Below are positions 8,418 through 17,490 of a stretch of 64,000 bases of DNA, piece by piece. The stretch is taken from the NCBI RefSeq assembly GCF_016134045.1, contig NZ_CP065915.1, positions 3,414,501-3,478,500 of the forward strand. The letters are read 5' to 3'. Positions within the stretch are counted from its first letter, which is position 1, and the number at the start of each line of letters is the position of its first letter. The notes under the pieces are model-generated. The model made no database searches. It was not told the origin of the DNA and was given only the letters and a program-made list of their open reading frames with translations. The DNA is from Pelagovum pacificum (GTDB lineage Bacteria; Pseudomonadota; Alphaproteobacteria; Rhodobacterales; Rhodobacteraceae). The position numbers were made by a program, and so were the translations under genes.

Positions 8418-9548
8418 ATGCAGAAGATGCCGCAATGGGCGGATGTCATCCTCATCCCGCTGATTTCCCTGATCCTGGCCGCCCTGCTGTCGGCGGTCGT
8501 CATCCTCGCCATCGGCGAGAGCCCGATCGAGGCGCTGAACCTGATGGTCTCCGGCGCGCTCGGCTCGACCTATGGCTGGGGCTACACGCTCTACTACGCG
8601 ACGAACTTCATGTTCACGGGGCTCTGCGTCGCGATCGCCTTCCATGCACGGATGTTCAATATCGGTGGTGAGGGGCAGGCCCTGCTCGGCGGGCTCGGCG
8701 TCGCGCTGGCGCTGCTTTACGTCCCGTGGCCGCACTGGACCATCGCCCTGATCGCCGCGATCCTCGCCGCTGGCGCGTTCGGCGCAGCGTGGGCCGCGAT
8801 TCCGGCCTACTTGCAGGCCAAGCGCGGCAGTCACATCGTCATCACGACGATCATGTTCAACTTCATCGCCGCCGCGCTGCTGAACTACGCACTTGTCGGG
8901 CCGCTGAAGGCGCCGGGACAGGAGCCCGCGACCTCGAGCTTCCCGGAGAACGCGCACCTTCCGACGCTCGGTGACATCTTCGGACTGGTCGGCATCGAAT
9001 GGTCGCAGGCCGCGCCCGCCAACATCACCCTGTTCGTGGCGATCGCTGCCTGTATCGGGCTCTGGCTCCTAATCTGGCGCACCCGGCTCGGCTACGAGAT
9101 CCGGGCCTTCGGCTATTCGGAGCCGGCGGCCAAGTATGCCGGCATCTCGCCGACCAAGATCATCATGGTCTCAATGCTGATCTCCGGCGCGCTGGCCGGC
9201 TGCATGGCGATCAACAACGTTCAGGGCGAGGCAGAGCGCCTTGTCCTCAATGCAGCCGAGGGCGCGGGCTTCATCGGTATCGCCGTGGCCCTCATGGGCC
9301 GCAGCCATCCGTTCGGCGTTTTCCTCGCCGCGATCCTGTTCGGTTTCCTCTACCAGGGGGGCGCGGAGCTGGCGCTCTGGATGAACATCCAGCGAGAACT
9401 TATCGTCGTGATCCAGGCGCTCGTGATCCTGTTCACCGGCGCTCTGGACAACATGATCCGCATGCCGCTCGAGAAGTTCTTTGTCGCGATCAGTCGCCGT
9501 CCGCCGGGACCGGACCGCAAGTCGACCAGCGCGGAGGCGGCGGAATGA
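8418..9548 (+). CDS. Nucleoside ABC transporter permease, first subunit
   Basis: The protein has 376 aa and about ten hydrophobic segments of the BPD_transp_2 family (e.g. FNIGGEGQALLGGLGVALALL, and GFIGIAVALMGRSHPFGVFLAA near the C-terminus). It matches YufP/BmpB-like permeases that work with BMP-type binding proteins. The ATG at 8418 lies one base after the GFA stop; the longer open frame upstream overlaps GFA. The stop overlaps the LysE-family ATG (ATGA). Confidence 0.93.
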   Translation: MQKMPQWADVILIPLISLILAALLSAVVILAIGESPIEALNLMVSGALGSTYGWGYTLYYATNFMFTGLCVAIAFHARMFNIGGEGQALLGGLGVALALLYVPWPHWTIALIAAILAAGAFGAAWAAIPAYLQAKRGSHIVITTIMFNFIAAALLNYALVGPLKAPGQEPATSSFPENAHLPTLGDIFGLVGIEWSQAAPANITLFVAIAACIGLWLLIWRTRLGYEIRAFGYSEPAAKYAGISPTKIIMVSMLISGALAGCMAINNVQGEAERLVLNAAEGAGFIGIAVALMGRSHPFGVFLAAILFGFLYQGGAELALWMNIQRELIVVIQALVILFTGALDNMIRMPLEKFFVAISRRPPGPDRKSTSAEAAE

Positions 9549-10177
9549 TCGACGACCTGCCGAATCTGCTGATCGCCTGGGGCATCCAGCTTACCGGCGT
9601 GCTGTCGCCGGGACCCGCTGTCGCGATGCTGCTCGGCATCAGCGCGACACGGGGCCGGGCCCCGGCCCTCTGGACCTGTGTCGGAATCGGCATGGGCGCG
9701 ATGCTGATCGCCGTCCTGACCGTCTTCGGCTTCGCCACCATCCTCGCCGAATGGCGTGCGGCGATGGTCGCGGTCAAGATCATCGGCGCCGGCTACCTCG
9801 CGTGGCTGGCATGGGGTGCATTCCGCAAGGCGCTCAGTCCGCCGCCCCCGCCGAGCGTCGCGACAACGGAGCTCGCCGGCGGCACGCTGTCCCGGATCGG
9901 GGCGGGCTTCCTGTTCCAGATCGGCAACCCGAAGGCGATCTTCTTCTGGATTGCCGTCGCCGCTGTCGGCAGCCTGCAGACCATCTCGGCCGCGTCGGTC
10001 GCGCTGTTCCTCGCCGGGGCCTTCACGATTTCCTTCCTCGGGCACGGGGGCTGGGCGCTGGTCCTGTCCTCCGCCCCGTTCCGCGCGCTCTACACCCGCG
10101 CGCGACGCGGCGTGGAAGCGACGCTCGGCGTCTTCTTCGCCTTCGCAAGTTTCAAGATTCTGACGACGAGGACCTGA
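9545..10177 (+). CDS. LysE/RhtB-family amino-acid exporter
   Basis: The protein has 210 aa and six hydrophobic segments. The family signature is seen near the N-terminus (GIQLTGVLSPGPAVAMLLGI) and in FQIGNPKAIFFWIA. LysE-type carriers export amino acids or related small molecules. It is placed between the two nucleoside permease genes, overlapping the first by ATGA and ending 3 bp before the second. This is odd for an exporter and suggests that the imported compound or a product must also be exported. Substrate unknown. Confidence 0.85.
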   Translation: MIDDLPNLLIAWGIQLTGVLSPGPAVAMLLGISATRGRAPALWTCVGIGMGAMLIAVLTVFGFATILAEWRAAMVAVKIIGAGYLAWLAWGAFRKALSPPPPPSVATTELAGGTLSRIGAGFLFQIGNPKAIFFWIAVAAVGSLQTISAASVALFLAGAFTISFLGHGGWALVLSSAPFRALYTRARRGVEATLGVFFAFASFKILTTRT

Positions 10178-10180
10178 CCC

Positions 10181-11149
10181 ATGGATTTCATCACCGTCAT
10201 CCAGATCCTCGATTCCACGATCCGGCTCGCCACGCCGCTGCTGCTGGCCTGTCTCGCCGGGCTCTTCTCGGAACGCGCGGGCATCTTCGACATCGGGCTC
10301 GAGGGCAAGATGCTGGCCGCCGCCTTCCTGTCAGGGGCCGTGGCCTACACCAGCGGGAACGTCTGGCTCGGCATGCTGGCCGGTATCGCCGCCTCCATGA
10401 TCCTCTCCGCAGTGCACGGCATCGCGTCGATCACCTTCCGGGGCAATCAGCTGATCTCGGGGGTGGCGATCAACTTCCTCGCGCAGGGGCTGACCGTCGT
10501 CGTGGCCCAAAGCTGGTTCGCACAGGGCGGGAGGACGCCGTCGCTGTCGGGCAACGGTCGTTTCAACGGGATCACCCTGCCTGGCGCGAACGCGATCGAA
10601 AGCACGCCGATCATCGGACCGATCTACGAAGAGCTGATCTCGGGCCATACGATCATCGTCTACCTCGCTGTGCTGTTCGTGCCCCTGACCTACTGGGTCC
10701 TGTTCAAGACCCGTTTCGGCCTGCGCCTGCGCGCCGTGGGCGAGAACCCCGCCGCCGTCGACACCGCCGGCGTTTCGGTCGTCGGCATGCGCTTCGCCGC
10801 CGTCGGCATCTGCGGCGTGCTCTGCGGGATCGCCGGCGCCTACCTCGCCACCGCGCTGCAGGCCGGCTTCGTGAAGGACATGACCGCGGGCCGGGGCTAC
10901 ATCGCGCTCGCCGCGCTGATCTTTGCCAAGTGGCGGCCATGGTACGCGCTTGGCGCGTGCCTGCTGTTCGGCTTCCTGCAGGCACTGGCCCTGCGCCCCG
11001 ACGTGTTCGAGCTGACCATCGGCTTCCGGGTGCAGACCCAGCTGCTCGACGCGCTGCCCTACATCCTGACCGTGATCGTGCTGGCCGGCTTCGTCGGCAA
11101 GGCGATCCCCCCACGCGCCGGAGGAGAGCCCTATGTCAAGGAGCGCTGA
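10181..11149 (+). CDS. Nucleoside ABC transporter permease, second subunit
   Basis: The protein has 322 aa and eight to nine membrane segments, BPD_transp_2 family (ERAGIFDIGLEGKMLAAAFL; GLRLRAVGENPAAVDTAGVSV). It pairs with the permease at 8418 to form the membrane channel. Its end overlaps the start of the phosphorylase gene by 17 bp, showing tight coupling. Confidence 0.93.
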   Translation: MDFITVIQILDSTIRLATPLLLACLAGLFSERAGIFDIGLEGKMLAAAFLSGAVAYTSGNVWLGMLAGIAASMILSAVHGIASITFRGNQLISGVAINFLAQGLTVVVAQSWFAQGGRTPSLSGNGRFNGITLPGANAIESTPIIGPIYEELISGHTIIVYLAVLFVPLTYWVLFKTRFGLRLRAVGENPAAVDTAGVSVVGMRFAAVGICGVLCGIAGAYLATALQAGFVKDMTAGRGYIALAALIFAKWRPWYALGACLLFGFLQALALRPDVFELTIGFRVQTQLLDALPYILTVIVLAGFVGKAIPPRAGGEPYVKER

Positions 11150-11939
11150 GCTCGCCACACTGATCCGCGCCCGCGCAGGGGCCGAGCCGCCAAAGGTCGC
11201 TCTGATCCTCGGCTCGGGGCTCGGCCACCTCGCCGAGTCGGTCGAGGGGACCGCGATCCCTTACAGCGAGCTTGACGGCTTTCCACATGCAGGCGTGTCG
11301 GGCCACAACCCGAACCTCGTGATCGGTGACCTGGAGGGCGTGCGCGTCGCCGTGCTTGGCGGTCGATCGCACTACTACGAACACGGCAAACCGGACGCGA
11401 TGCGTCTGCCGCTCGAAACGCTGGCGGAGCTCGGGGCCGAGACGCTGATCGCGACGAACGCCGCCGGCTCCCTCGATCCCGAGATGCCGACCGGCTCGAT
11501 CATGTGCCTGACGGACCACATCAACTTCTCCGGCCTCAACCCGCTGATCGGAGAGCCGACGGACCGCCGCTTCGTGCCAATGATGGACGCCTACGATCCC
11601 GACATCCGTGAAGCCCTGCGAGAGGCCGCCACAACGACCGGCACCGAGATGCACAAGGGCATCTACGCGTGGTATTCCGGCCCCTCCTTCGAAACCCCGG
11701 CCGAGATCCGGGCGATCCGGATGCTCGGCGCGGACGCCGTGGGCATGTCGACGGTGCCCGAGGTCATCCTTGGCCGGTTCCTCGGCCTGAAGTGCGGCGC
11801 GGTTTCGACGATCACCAACATGGCCGCCGGCATGTCGGACGAGAAGATCAGCCACGAGCACACGAAGCAGATGGCCCCGCTCGGCGCCGCCAAGCTCGAG
11901 ACCGTGTTGAGGGCCGCGCTGCCAAAGATCGCCGCCTGA
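11133..11939 (+). CDS. Purine nucleoside phosphorylase (trimeric PNP family)
   Basis: The protein has 268 aa. Motifs of the PNP/MTAP family 2 are present: LILGSGLGHLAE (phosphate loop), GGRSHYYEHGK, ATNAAGSLDPE, YSGPSFETPAEIR and VGMSTVPE. TNMAAGM holds the base-binding Asn. The enzyme splits purine nucleosides with phosphate into base and ribose 1-phosphate. Being last in the importer operon, it would act on the imported nucleosides. A second, DeoD-type phosphorylase is at 19649. Confidence 0.93.
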   Translation: MSRSAELATLIRARAGAEPPKVALILGSGLGHLAESVEGTAIPYSELDGFPHAGVSGHNPNLVIGDLEGVRVAVLGGRSHYYEHGKPDAMRLPLETLAELGAETLIATNAAGSLDPEMPTGSIMCLTDHINFSGLNPLIGEPTDRRFVPMMDAYDPDIREALREAATTTGTEMHKGIYAWYSGPSFETPAEIRAIRMLGADAVGMSTVPEVILGRFLGLKCGAVSTITNMAAGMSDEKISHEHTKQMAPLGAAKLETVLRAALPKIAA

Positions 11940-11999
11940 TCGCGACACATTTTCACCGGCTCCGTTGCAGAGCCTTTCGCCGCGGTGCAACGTAGCGCC

Positions 12000-12917
12000 A
12001 TGCAGATCTACCTCCCCATCGCAGAGGTTTCGGTCAACGCGTTCCTGCTTCTCGGGATCGGCGGGCTGGTCGGCATACTGTCTGGCCTCTTCGGGGTGGG
12101 CGGCGGCTTCCTCATCACGCCGCTGCTGTTCTTCGCCGGCATTCCACCGGCCGTCGCCGTAGCGACGTCGGCGAACCAGATCGTCGCCTCGTCAGTGTCG
12201 GCGGTCCTCGCGCACATCAGGCGACGGACGGTGGATTTCCGAATGGGGACGGTTCTCCTGCTCGGCGGCCTCGCCGGGTCGGCCTGCGGCGTGGTCGTGT
12301 TCAACTACATGCGCTCGCTCGGCCAGATCGACCTGTTCGTGTCGCTCTGCTACGTCGTCTTCCTCGGCGCGATCGGCGGGCTGATGTTCGTCGAGAGCCT
12401 GCGCGCGCTACGCCGCTCCCGTCGTCCGGGGGCCCTGCCAAAGCGGCGCAAGCACGGCCTGGTTCACACGCTGCCTTTGAAGATGAAATTCCGGATCTCG
12501 GGGCTCTACATCTCGGCGATTCCGCCGATTGTGGTCGGCTTCTCGGTCGGTGTTCTGTCGGCGGTGATGGGTGTCGGGGGCGGCTTCATCATGGTGCCCG
12601 CGATGATCTACCTGCTCGGGATGCCGACCAAGGTCGTCATCGGCACATCGCTGTTCCAGATCATATTCGTCACGGCATTCACCACGCTCCTGCACGCGAC
12701 GACCAACCACACCGTCGACATGGCGCTCGCCGTGCTGCTGCTGGTCGGTGGCGTCGTCGGCGCGCAGTTCGGCAGCCGCATCGGGGCACGGATGCGGGCG
12801 GAACAACTCCGCATTCTCCTGGCGCTTCTGGTGCTGGCAGTCTGTTTCAAGCTGGGGCTCGACCTCGTCCTGACCCCGACGGAGATCTACTCGCTTGACC
12901 CCGAGGGAATCGGATGA
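12000..12917 (+). CDS. Sulfite exporter TauE/SafE-family (TSUP) membrane protein
   Basis: The protein has 305 aa with two related halves, each having the glycine-rich TSUP motif (GILSGLFGVGGGFLITPLLFF and GVLSAVMGVGGGFIMVPAMIY). TSUP proteins carry sulfite, sulfoacetate or other organic anions. I chose ATG 12000; a GTG at 11985 would add five residues. The stop overlaps the TIGR02186 gene start (ATGA). This pairing is a known alphaproteobacterial arrangement, which suggests the two products work together. Confidence 0.9.
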   Translation: MQIYLPIAEVSVNAFLLLGIGGLVGILSGLFGVGGGFLITPLLFFAGIPPAVAVATSANQIVASSVSAVLAHIRRRTVDFRMGTVLLLGGLAGSACGVVVFNYMRSLGQIDLFVSLCYVVFLGAIGGLMFVESLRALRRSRRPGALPKRRKHGLVHTLPLKMKFRISGLYISAIPPIVVGFSVGVLSAVMGVGGGFIMVPAMIYLLGMPTKVVIGTSLFQIIFVTAFTTLLHATTNHTVDMALAVLLLVGGVVGAQFGSRIGARMRAEQLRILLALLVLAVCFKLGLDLVLTPTEIYSLDPEGIG

Positions 12918-13669
12918 TCCGGGCGCTGATCCTCTTCCTGATGCTCGGCACGGCGAGCGCGGCGGAGACCGTCGTCCTCGGACTGTCGCGCAACGAGGTC
13001 GCGATCACCGCGACCTTCGACGGCTCGGAGATCCTGATCTTCGGTGCCGTGCGGCGCGAGCAGCCGATCCCCGACGACTCGCCATTGCATGTCATCATCA
13101 CCGTCGCCGGCCCGTCCGAGCCTCTGGTGATCCGCCGCAAGGACCGCGTCGCCGGTATCTGGATCAACACCGAAGGGATGGAGATCGACTCCGCCCCGTC
13201 CTTCTACGCGATCTCGACCACCGGACCGCTGCACGACGTGGTCAGCTGGACGGAGGACCTCCGGCACCATATCTCGATCCCCCGCTCCATTCGCGCCGTG
13301 GGAGCGACGGAGGGCATCACCGAGCCGCAGAAGTTCCGCGAGGCCCTGATCCGCATCCGCACCCGCGACGGGGCCTACCAGCTGCGTGAGGGGACGATCG
13401 ACCTGGAAGAGGAAACGCTCTTCAACACGTCGGTTCGGCTGCCCGCCAACCTGACCGAGGGCAACTATACGACGCGCATCTTCCTCGCCCGGAATGGGGA
13501 GGTCATCGACGACTACGAAGCGGTGATCGCGGTGCAGAAGGTGGGGCTAGAGCGCTGGCTCTATGCCCTCTCCATCGAACAGCCGTTGATTTACGGGCTT
13601 CTGTCGCTCGTCATCGCGATCGCCGCCGGCTGGGGCGCGTCGGCCGTATTCCGCGCGTTCCAGAGGTAG
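12914..13669 (+). CDS. TIGR02186 family protein (alphaproteobacterial TSUP partner)
   Basis: The protein has 251 aa: a signal peptide (MIRALILFLMLGTASA), a long periplasmic beta-rich domain (about 18-215), and one C-terminal membrane helix (IYGLLSLVIAIAAGWGASAV). This matches TIGR02186/Alph_Pro_TM. No activity is known; the coupled TSUP gene suggests an accessory role in sulfur-compound or anion transport. Confidence 0.85.
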   Translation: MIRALILFLMLGTASAAETVVLGLSRNEVAITATFDGSEILIFGAVRREQPIPDDSPLHVIITVAGPSEPLVIRRKDRVAGIWINTEGMEIDSAPSFYAISTTGPLHDVVSWTEDLRHHISIPRSIRAVGATEGITEPQKFREALIRIRTRDGAYQLREGTIDLEEETLFNTSVRLPANLTEGNYTTRIFLARNGEVIDDYEAVIAVQKVGLERWLYALSIEQPLIYGLLSLVIAIAAGWGASAVFRAFQR

Positions 13670-13672
13670 CCG

Positions 13673-14398
13673 TCAGCCGCGTCCGATCAGCGGCATCTTG
13701 GTGGCCATAATAGTCTGGAACAGCACGTTCGCCGACAGGGGCAATTCCGCCATCGCCAGCACGGCATCCGCGACATGGCGCACCTCCATCGTCGGCGGCA
13801 CCTCGCGGCCCGCTTCGAGTTCGCGCGCCTTGAGCGTGGCGACCATCTCCGTCTCGGCATTGCCGATGTCGATCTGACCCGCCGCAATATCGAACGGACG
13901 TCCGTCCAGCGACAGGCTCTTCGTCAGGCCGGTGACGCCGTGCTTGGTCGCCGTGTAGGTGACGGAGCCCTCTCTCGGACGATCGGCCGATACCGAACCG
14001 TTGTTCACGATCCGCCCGCCCTGCGGCGACTGGTGGCGCATCTGCCCGAATGCGGCGCGGGCGCAGAGGAACATGCCCGTCAGGTTCACCGCCACCGCCT
14101 TGTTCCAGTTCTCGACAGACACTTCGTCGATCGGCGCGGCGGGCGTGAAGATGCCGGCGTTGTTGAACAGGAAGTCGAGCGGCGCGCCGCCCTCACCGAA
14201 CGAGGCGAAGGCGGCCTCGACGTCTTCGGGCGAGGTCACGTCGCAGGGCAGCACAACCGCGTCCCGGCCCTCGGCCACCTCCTCCAGCAGCTCACGACGC
14301 CGCGCGACGAGGCCGACCGTCCAGCCCGCCTCCATCAGCCGCTCCGCCACAGCGCGGCCGATGCCGCCGCTCGCCCCAGTCACGATCGCTCGTTTCAT
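13673..14398 (-). CDS. Short-chain dehydrogenase/reductase
   Basis: The protein has 241 aa with a Rossmann fold. TGASGGIGRAVAE is the cofactor glycine motif, NNAG is present at about 88-91, and the catalytic set is Ser in NNGSVSA plus YTATK. Substrate unknown; the GLVARRR segment after strand 2 is consistent with NADP(H) preference. The ATG overlaps the stop of the RecD-like helicase gene (ATGA), so it is translated from the same transcript. The pairing has no obvious functional logic. Confidence 0.88.
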   Translation of the reverse strand: MKRAIVTGASGGIGRAVAERLMEAGWTVGLVARRRELLEEVAEGRDAVVLPCDVTSPEDVEAAFASFGEGGAPLDFLFNNAGIFTPAAPIDEVSVENWNKAVAVNLTGMFLCARAAFGQMRHQSPQGGRIVNNGSVSADRPREGSVTYTATKHGVTGLTKSLSLDGRPFDIAAGQIDIGNAETEMVATLKARELEAGREVPPTMEVRHVADAVLAMAELPLSANVLFQTIMATKMPLIGRG

Positions 14399-15921
14399 TC
14401 ACTCTCTCCCGTCAATTCCAATGGCGAAGGCGGCGCGGTCAGGTCCGCCGTGCCGAGCGGTGCCGTCGGCCGGCCAAGGCGGTTGCGCACGACCCAGCGA
14501 AGCTCCCGCTCCGCCCGCGTGACGGCGACGTAGGCCAGCCGTTTCCACAGCGGCTGTCCCGCCTCCACACGTCCCATCCGGCTTGCCGCGTAGATATCCG
14601 GCGCGAAGACCTGCACCGTGTCCCATTGCGAGCCCTGCGCCTTGTGGATCGTGACCGCCGCGCCGTGCAGGAACGTGGCCCCCATCGTTGCGGCGAAGGG
14701 GATGAAGGGCTCTTCCTCGCCTTCCCGCTCGATCTTCACGATGGACGCGGCAGAGACCTGCGGCTCTTCCGCGCCGACCACGTGAAGGCGCGAGAAGCCG
14801 GGCCGCCGACCGGGACCCAGGTAGACGACCTGCGCCCCCTTGATGAGGCCGCGCGCCTCTAGGTCGAGCCGTTTCTTGCGATGTTTCAGCGGGAGTTCCA
14901 GCCCGTCGCAGATCAGCGGCTCGCCCGGGATCAGCTCGTCTTCCGGCGCGCCGACGGCGTTGCGGAAGGCATGGATCAGGCGGATGCGCGTGGCATTGCG
15001 CCAGACGAGAACGGGGGAGCGCGACATCAGGTCCGCCTCGACCCGCTGCGCCCAGACCACGCGTTCGTCCTTCTGGGAAGCTTCTTCGACCATTCGCTCG
15101 AAGGCGTAGAAGTCGACCTGTGGGTCGGCGAGCGCATGCGCGAGGTCGAGGATCGGGTTGTCCGCCGCCTGCCGGTGCACGCGGCTGAGCTCCCGCCGCC
15201 GCCCCTCGGGCAGGCTGTCGAACACCATGTCACCGTTGCTCTGGACGGGAGGAAGCTGCGCGGGATCGCCGAAGAGCAGCAGTGTGGGGAAGATCTCTTT
15301 CAGGTCCTCGAACTGCTTCTGGTCGAGCATCGAGGTCTCGTCGACGAAGCCGATGTCGAGCGGCTCTTCCCGGCGTTTCCAGCCGGTGATGAAGTCCGAG
15401 CCCCGCAAGCCTGCTGCCGCAAGCGCCGCAGGGACGGACGCATGGGACTGGTAGGACGCCCACGCCCGGTCGAGCGCGATGTCGGTCAGCCCCTCGATCT
15501 CCGGGCGTTCGCCGTTCCCGGCCAGCCACTCGGCGACCTTCTCGTATTCCGGGTCGTAGACCGGGGTGTAGAGGATGCGGTGGATCGTCGTGGCGGGCAC
15601 GCCGCGCATCCGCAGGACGCTCGCCGCCTTGTTCGTTGGGGCGAGGATCGCCAGCGTGCGGCGGTCCTTGCGTTTGCGCCCTTCCCAATCGCCTGAGACG
15701 ACGTCGACACCCAGCCCTTTAAGCGCGCGGTATAGCTCCGCCAGCAGCAGTGTCTTGCCGGACCCGGCTTTGCCGACGACGGCCAGCACGTTCTCCGCCC
15801 CCTCACGCGGCGGCTGTAGTGTCTCATCCTCGAGTGAGACACCGGAGCTTTGCAGCGCTTCGGAGATCGTGTCCCAGGCCGTCGCCTGGTCGTCGGAAAA
15901 CTGGATGACGGGCACGTTCAT
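14395..15921 (-). CDS. RecD-like ATP-dependent DNA helicase (UvrD/REP-like superfamily 1)
   Basis: The protein has 508 aa. Walker A is VVGKAGSGKTLLLAEL (50-57), motif II is FVDETSMLDQ, and the C-terminal UvrD_C_2 motif is GAAVTIHKAQGSQWDTVQVF with LAYVAVTRAERE. It resembles stand-alone RecD2-type helicases but lacks the long N-terminal extension of RecD2. It should unwind DNA in repair or recombination; the exact role is unknown. It heads a two-gene unit with the SDR. Confidence 0.9.
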   Translation of the reverse strand: MNVPVIQFSDDQATAWDTISEALQSSGVSLEDETLQPPREGAENVLAVVGKAGSGKTLLLAELYRALKGLGVDVVSGDWEGRKRKDRRTLAILAPTNKAASVLRMRGVPATTIHRILYTPVYDPEYEKVAEWLAGNGERPEIEGLTDIALDRAWASYQSHASVPAALAAAGLRGSDFITGWKRREEPLDIGFVDETSMLDQKQFEDLKEIFPTLLLFGDPAQLPPVQSNGDMVFDSLPEGRRRELSRVHRQAADNPILDLAHALADPQVDFYAFERMVEEASQKDERVVWAQRVEADLMSRSPVLVWRNATRIRLIHAFRNAVGAPEDELIPGEPLICDGLELPLKHRKKRLDLEARGLIKGAQVVYLGPGRRPGFSRLHVVGAEEPQVSAASIVKIEREGEEEPFIPFAATMGATFLHGAAVTIHKAQGSQWDTVQVFAPDIYAASRMGRVEAGQPLWKRLAYVAVTRAERELRWVVRNRLGRPTAPLGTADLTAPPSPLELTGESE

Positions 15922-15963
15922 GGCCGGACCCTACCCCTGCTTGGAAACAGGGGCCAGCAGGGA

Positions 15964-16608
15964 TCAGGCGGCCACGACCTCTGCCGGGCGGATCGGGCCG
16001 AACGACGCGTCGAACCACGATTTCGATTGCTGGGGGCTGAGGCCGGCGCGGCGGAACACGCGGTCCGGGTTGGCCTGCTCATGCGCCCAGAGGCCGACGC
16101 TGATCCGCTCCACCCCCACACCATCGCTGCCGAGGACTTCCGGCGGGGCACCGATCAACCGGTAGATACGCACCATGCGCGCATCGAAAACGCCGACGAG
16201 ATGCGTCAGACCGAACCCCTTCATGATCTCGCCGCAGGCCGCCATCAGCCCGGCCGCAACCTTGCCGTCGGCTGTCGCCGACAGGCAGAAGCGCGTACAT
16301 TCCCAGATCAGGGGGGAGCGGATCTCGACACCCTCGGACAAGTGGATGAAATGTTCGTTTACCATGGTCCGTCCCGTCGTCGGCAGGAACCGCATGGAGC
16401 CACCGTGACGGCCATCGGACTGTTCCCGGATGACGTAGAGCGGGTTCAGATCGTCGTACTCGTCCCGCTCGTGTCCTTGCGCATCGACCGAAACATCCCA
16501 GCCGAGCCGGTCCGCGAACTGTGCCGCCCGGTCGCGGAACATGGTGTCCCGCAGCAGCGGAAACCAGTCGAGTTCGTGTCCGTAGATGTATCGCAGCATG
16601 TCCCGCAT
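15964..16608 (-). CDS. luxI: Acyl-homoserine-lactone synthase, LuxI family
   Basis: The protein has 214 aa. The LuxI invariants are all present: R25, F31, W37, D49, D52, R73, E103 and R106 (segments RLGWDVSVDAQGHERDEYDD, GSMRFLPTTGR and ECTRFCLS). The enzyme makes N-acyl-homoserine lactone from SAM and acyl-ACP. Threonine at position 78 follows the SMRFLP block; chain length cannot be predicted safely. Strong RBS GGAGG directly before ATG. It lies 90 bp downstream of luxR on the same strand, with a lux-box-like dyad in the gap. Confidence 0.95.
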   Translation of the reverse strand: MRDMLRYIYGHELDWFPLLRDTMFRDRAAQFADRLGWDVSVDAQGHERDEYDDLNPLYVIREQSDGRHGGSMRFLPTTGRTMVNEHFIHLSEGVEIRSPLIWECTRFCLSATADGKVAAGLMAACGEIMKGFGLTHLVGVFDARMVRIYRLIGAPPEVLGSDGVGVERISVGLWAHEQANPDRVFRRAGLSPQQSKSWFDASFGPIRPAEVVAA

Positions 16609-16680
16609 CCTCCGTCCTGTCGCGTGGTGAGACGGACGCTAGGAGCGAGTTACTGAACCTTCGGAAACGCGGCGTTCGAT

Positions 16681-16698
16681 GGTTAACGATTGCTCACC
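16681..16698 (-). promoter_or_regulatory. Candidate lux box upstream of luxI
   Basis: The 18-bp sequence GGTGAGCAATCGTTAACC (minus strand) matches its own reverse complement at 12 of 18 positions. It lies immediately after the luxR stop and about 72 bp before the luxI ATG, a plausible place for a LuxR-AHL site overlapping the -35 region. It differs from the Vibrio consensus, so this is only a candidate. Confidence 0.35.
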
Positions 16699-17490
16699 TC
16701 AGCGCACGCTGGCCTTGCGGTCGACGTCAGCCTCTTCCAGCCCAGGCCAGCCACCCTGGGCGGACCGCGCCGCGCCGCCGGTCACGACAATCCCGTCGGA
16801 CACGGCTTTCGCGACCGCGTGCGTCGTGTTGGCCGCGCCGAGCTTGAAGCGGGCGCTTTCGATGTAGGCCCGCAACGTATGTTCCGAAATCGACAGCATT
16901 TCAGCGACCTGCCCCCGGCCGTAGCCCATGGCGAGGAAGGTGAGCGCGTCGGTCTCACGCGGCGAAAGCGATTTCGCCGCCTCGGGCGCGCGCTTGCCGG
17001 CGAGTTCCAGCGCCTTCTGATTGAAGAAGTGGGCGATCAGGATCATGTCGCGCTGGTGCTTCTGGGTGAACTCGAACCAGCTGTCGTCGTCGGTCGAGTG
17101 CGAGAGCGAGAACAGGGCGAATTGCCCGTTCGGGCCCCGGATCGGGATGGAATATCCCTGATTGCCGACACCGTGGCTCAAGGAATCCGACTGGAATGCC
17201 CGCGCCGCCTTTCCCGTCCAGTCGAGCCTCTTCCAGTCAACGGGGTGAAAGCGCTGGTAACATCCGATGATTACGGGATCGATCCGCAGGTAATCCTCGA
17301 CCACGTATCGGATGCACCATTCACGCGAATAGGTCCCGCATCCGTATTGTTGGCCATCGGCGCTGACCCAGTGATAGACGCAGTGATCTATCCCGTAATG
17401 GTCGCGCACCAGCGCGGCGATTTCCTGAAGCTGGTCAAGCCTGTCAGCTTTCTGCAGCCTTTCCAAAACGAATTCGAGACTTTGAACCAT
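16699..17490 (-). CDS. luxR: LuxR-family AHL-responsive transcriptional regulator
   Basis: About 263 aa from the ATG at 17490 (17496 is an alternative; the open frame extends to 17580 but that part is Arg/Pro-rich and unlike the family). The N-terminal autoinducer domain has REWCIRYVVEDYLRIDPVI, carrying the conserved Trp, Tyr, Asp and Pro of AHL binding. The C-terminal LuxR HTH is LSPRETDALTFLAMGYGRGQ to LGAANTTHAVAKA. It should control luxI and other genes with AHL. Its start lies inside the upstream 69-codon ORF, so the two are probably translationally coupled. Confidence 0.92.
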   Translation of the reverse strand: MVQSLEFVLERLQKADRLDQLQEIAALVRDHYGIDHCVYHWVSADGQQYGCGTYSREWCIRYVVEDYLRIDPVIIGCYQRFHPVDWKRLDWTGKAARAFQSDSLSHGVGNQGYSIPIRGPNGQFALFSLSHSTDDDSWFEFTQKHQRDMILIAHFFNQKALELAGKRAPEAAKSLSPRETDALTFLAMGYGRGQVAEMLSISEHTLRAYIESARFKLGAANTTHAVAKAVSDGIVVTGGAARSAQGGWPGLEEADVDRKASVR

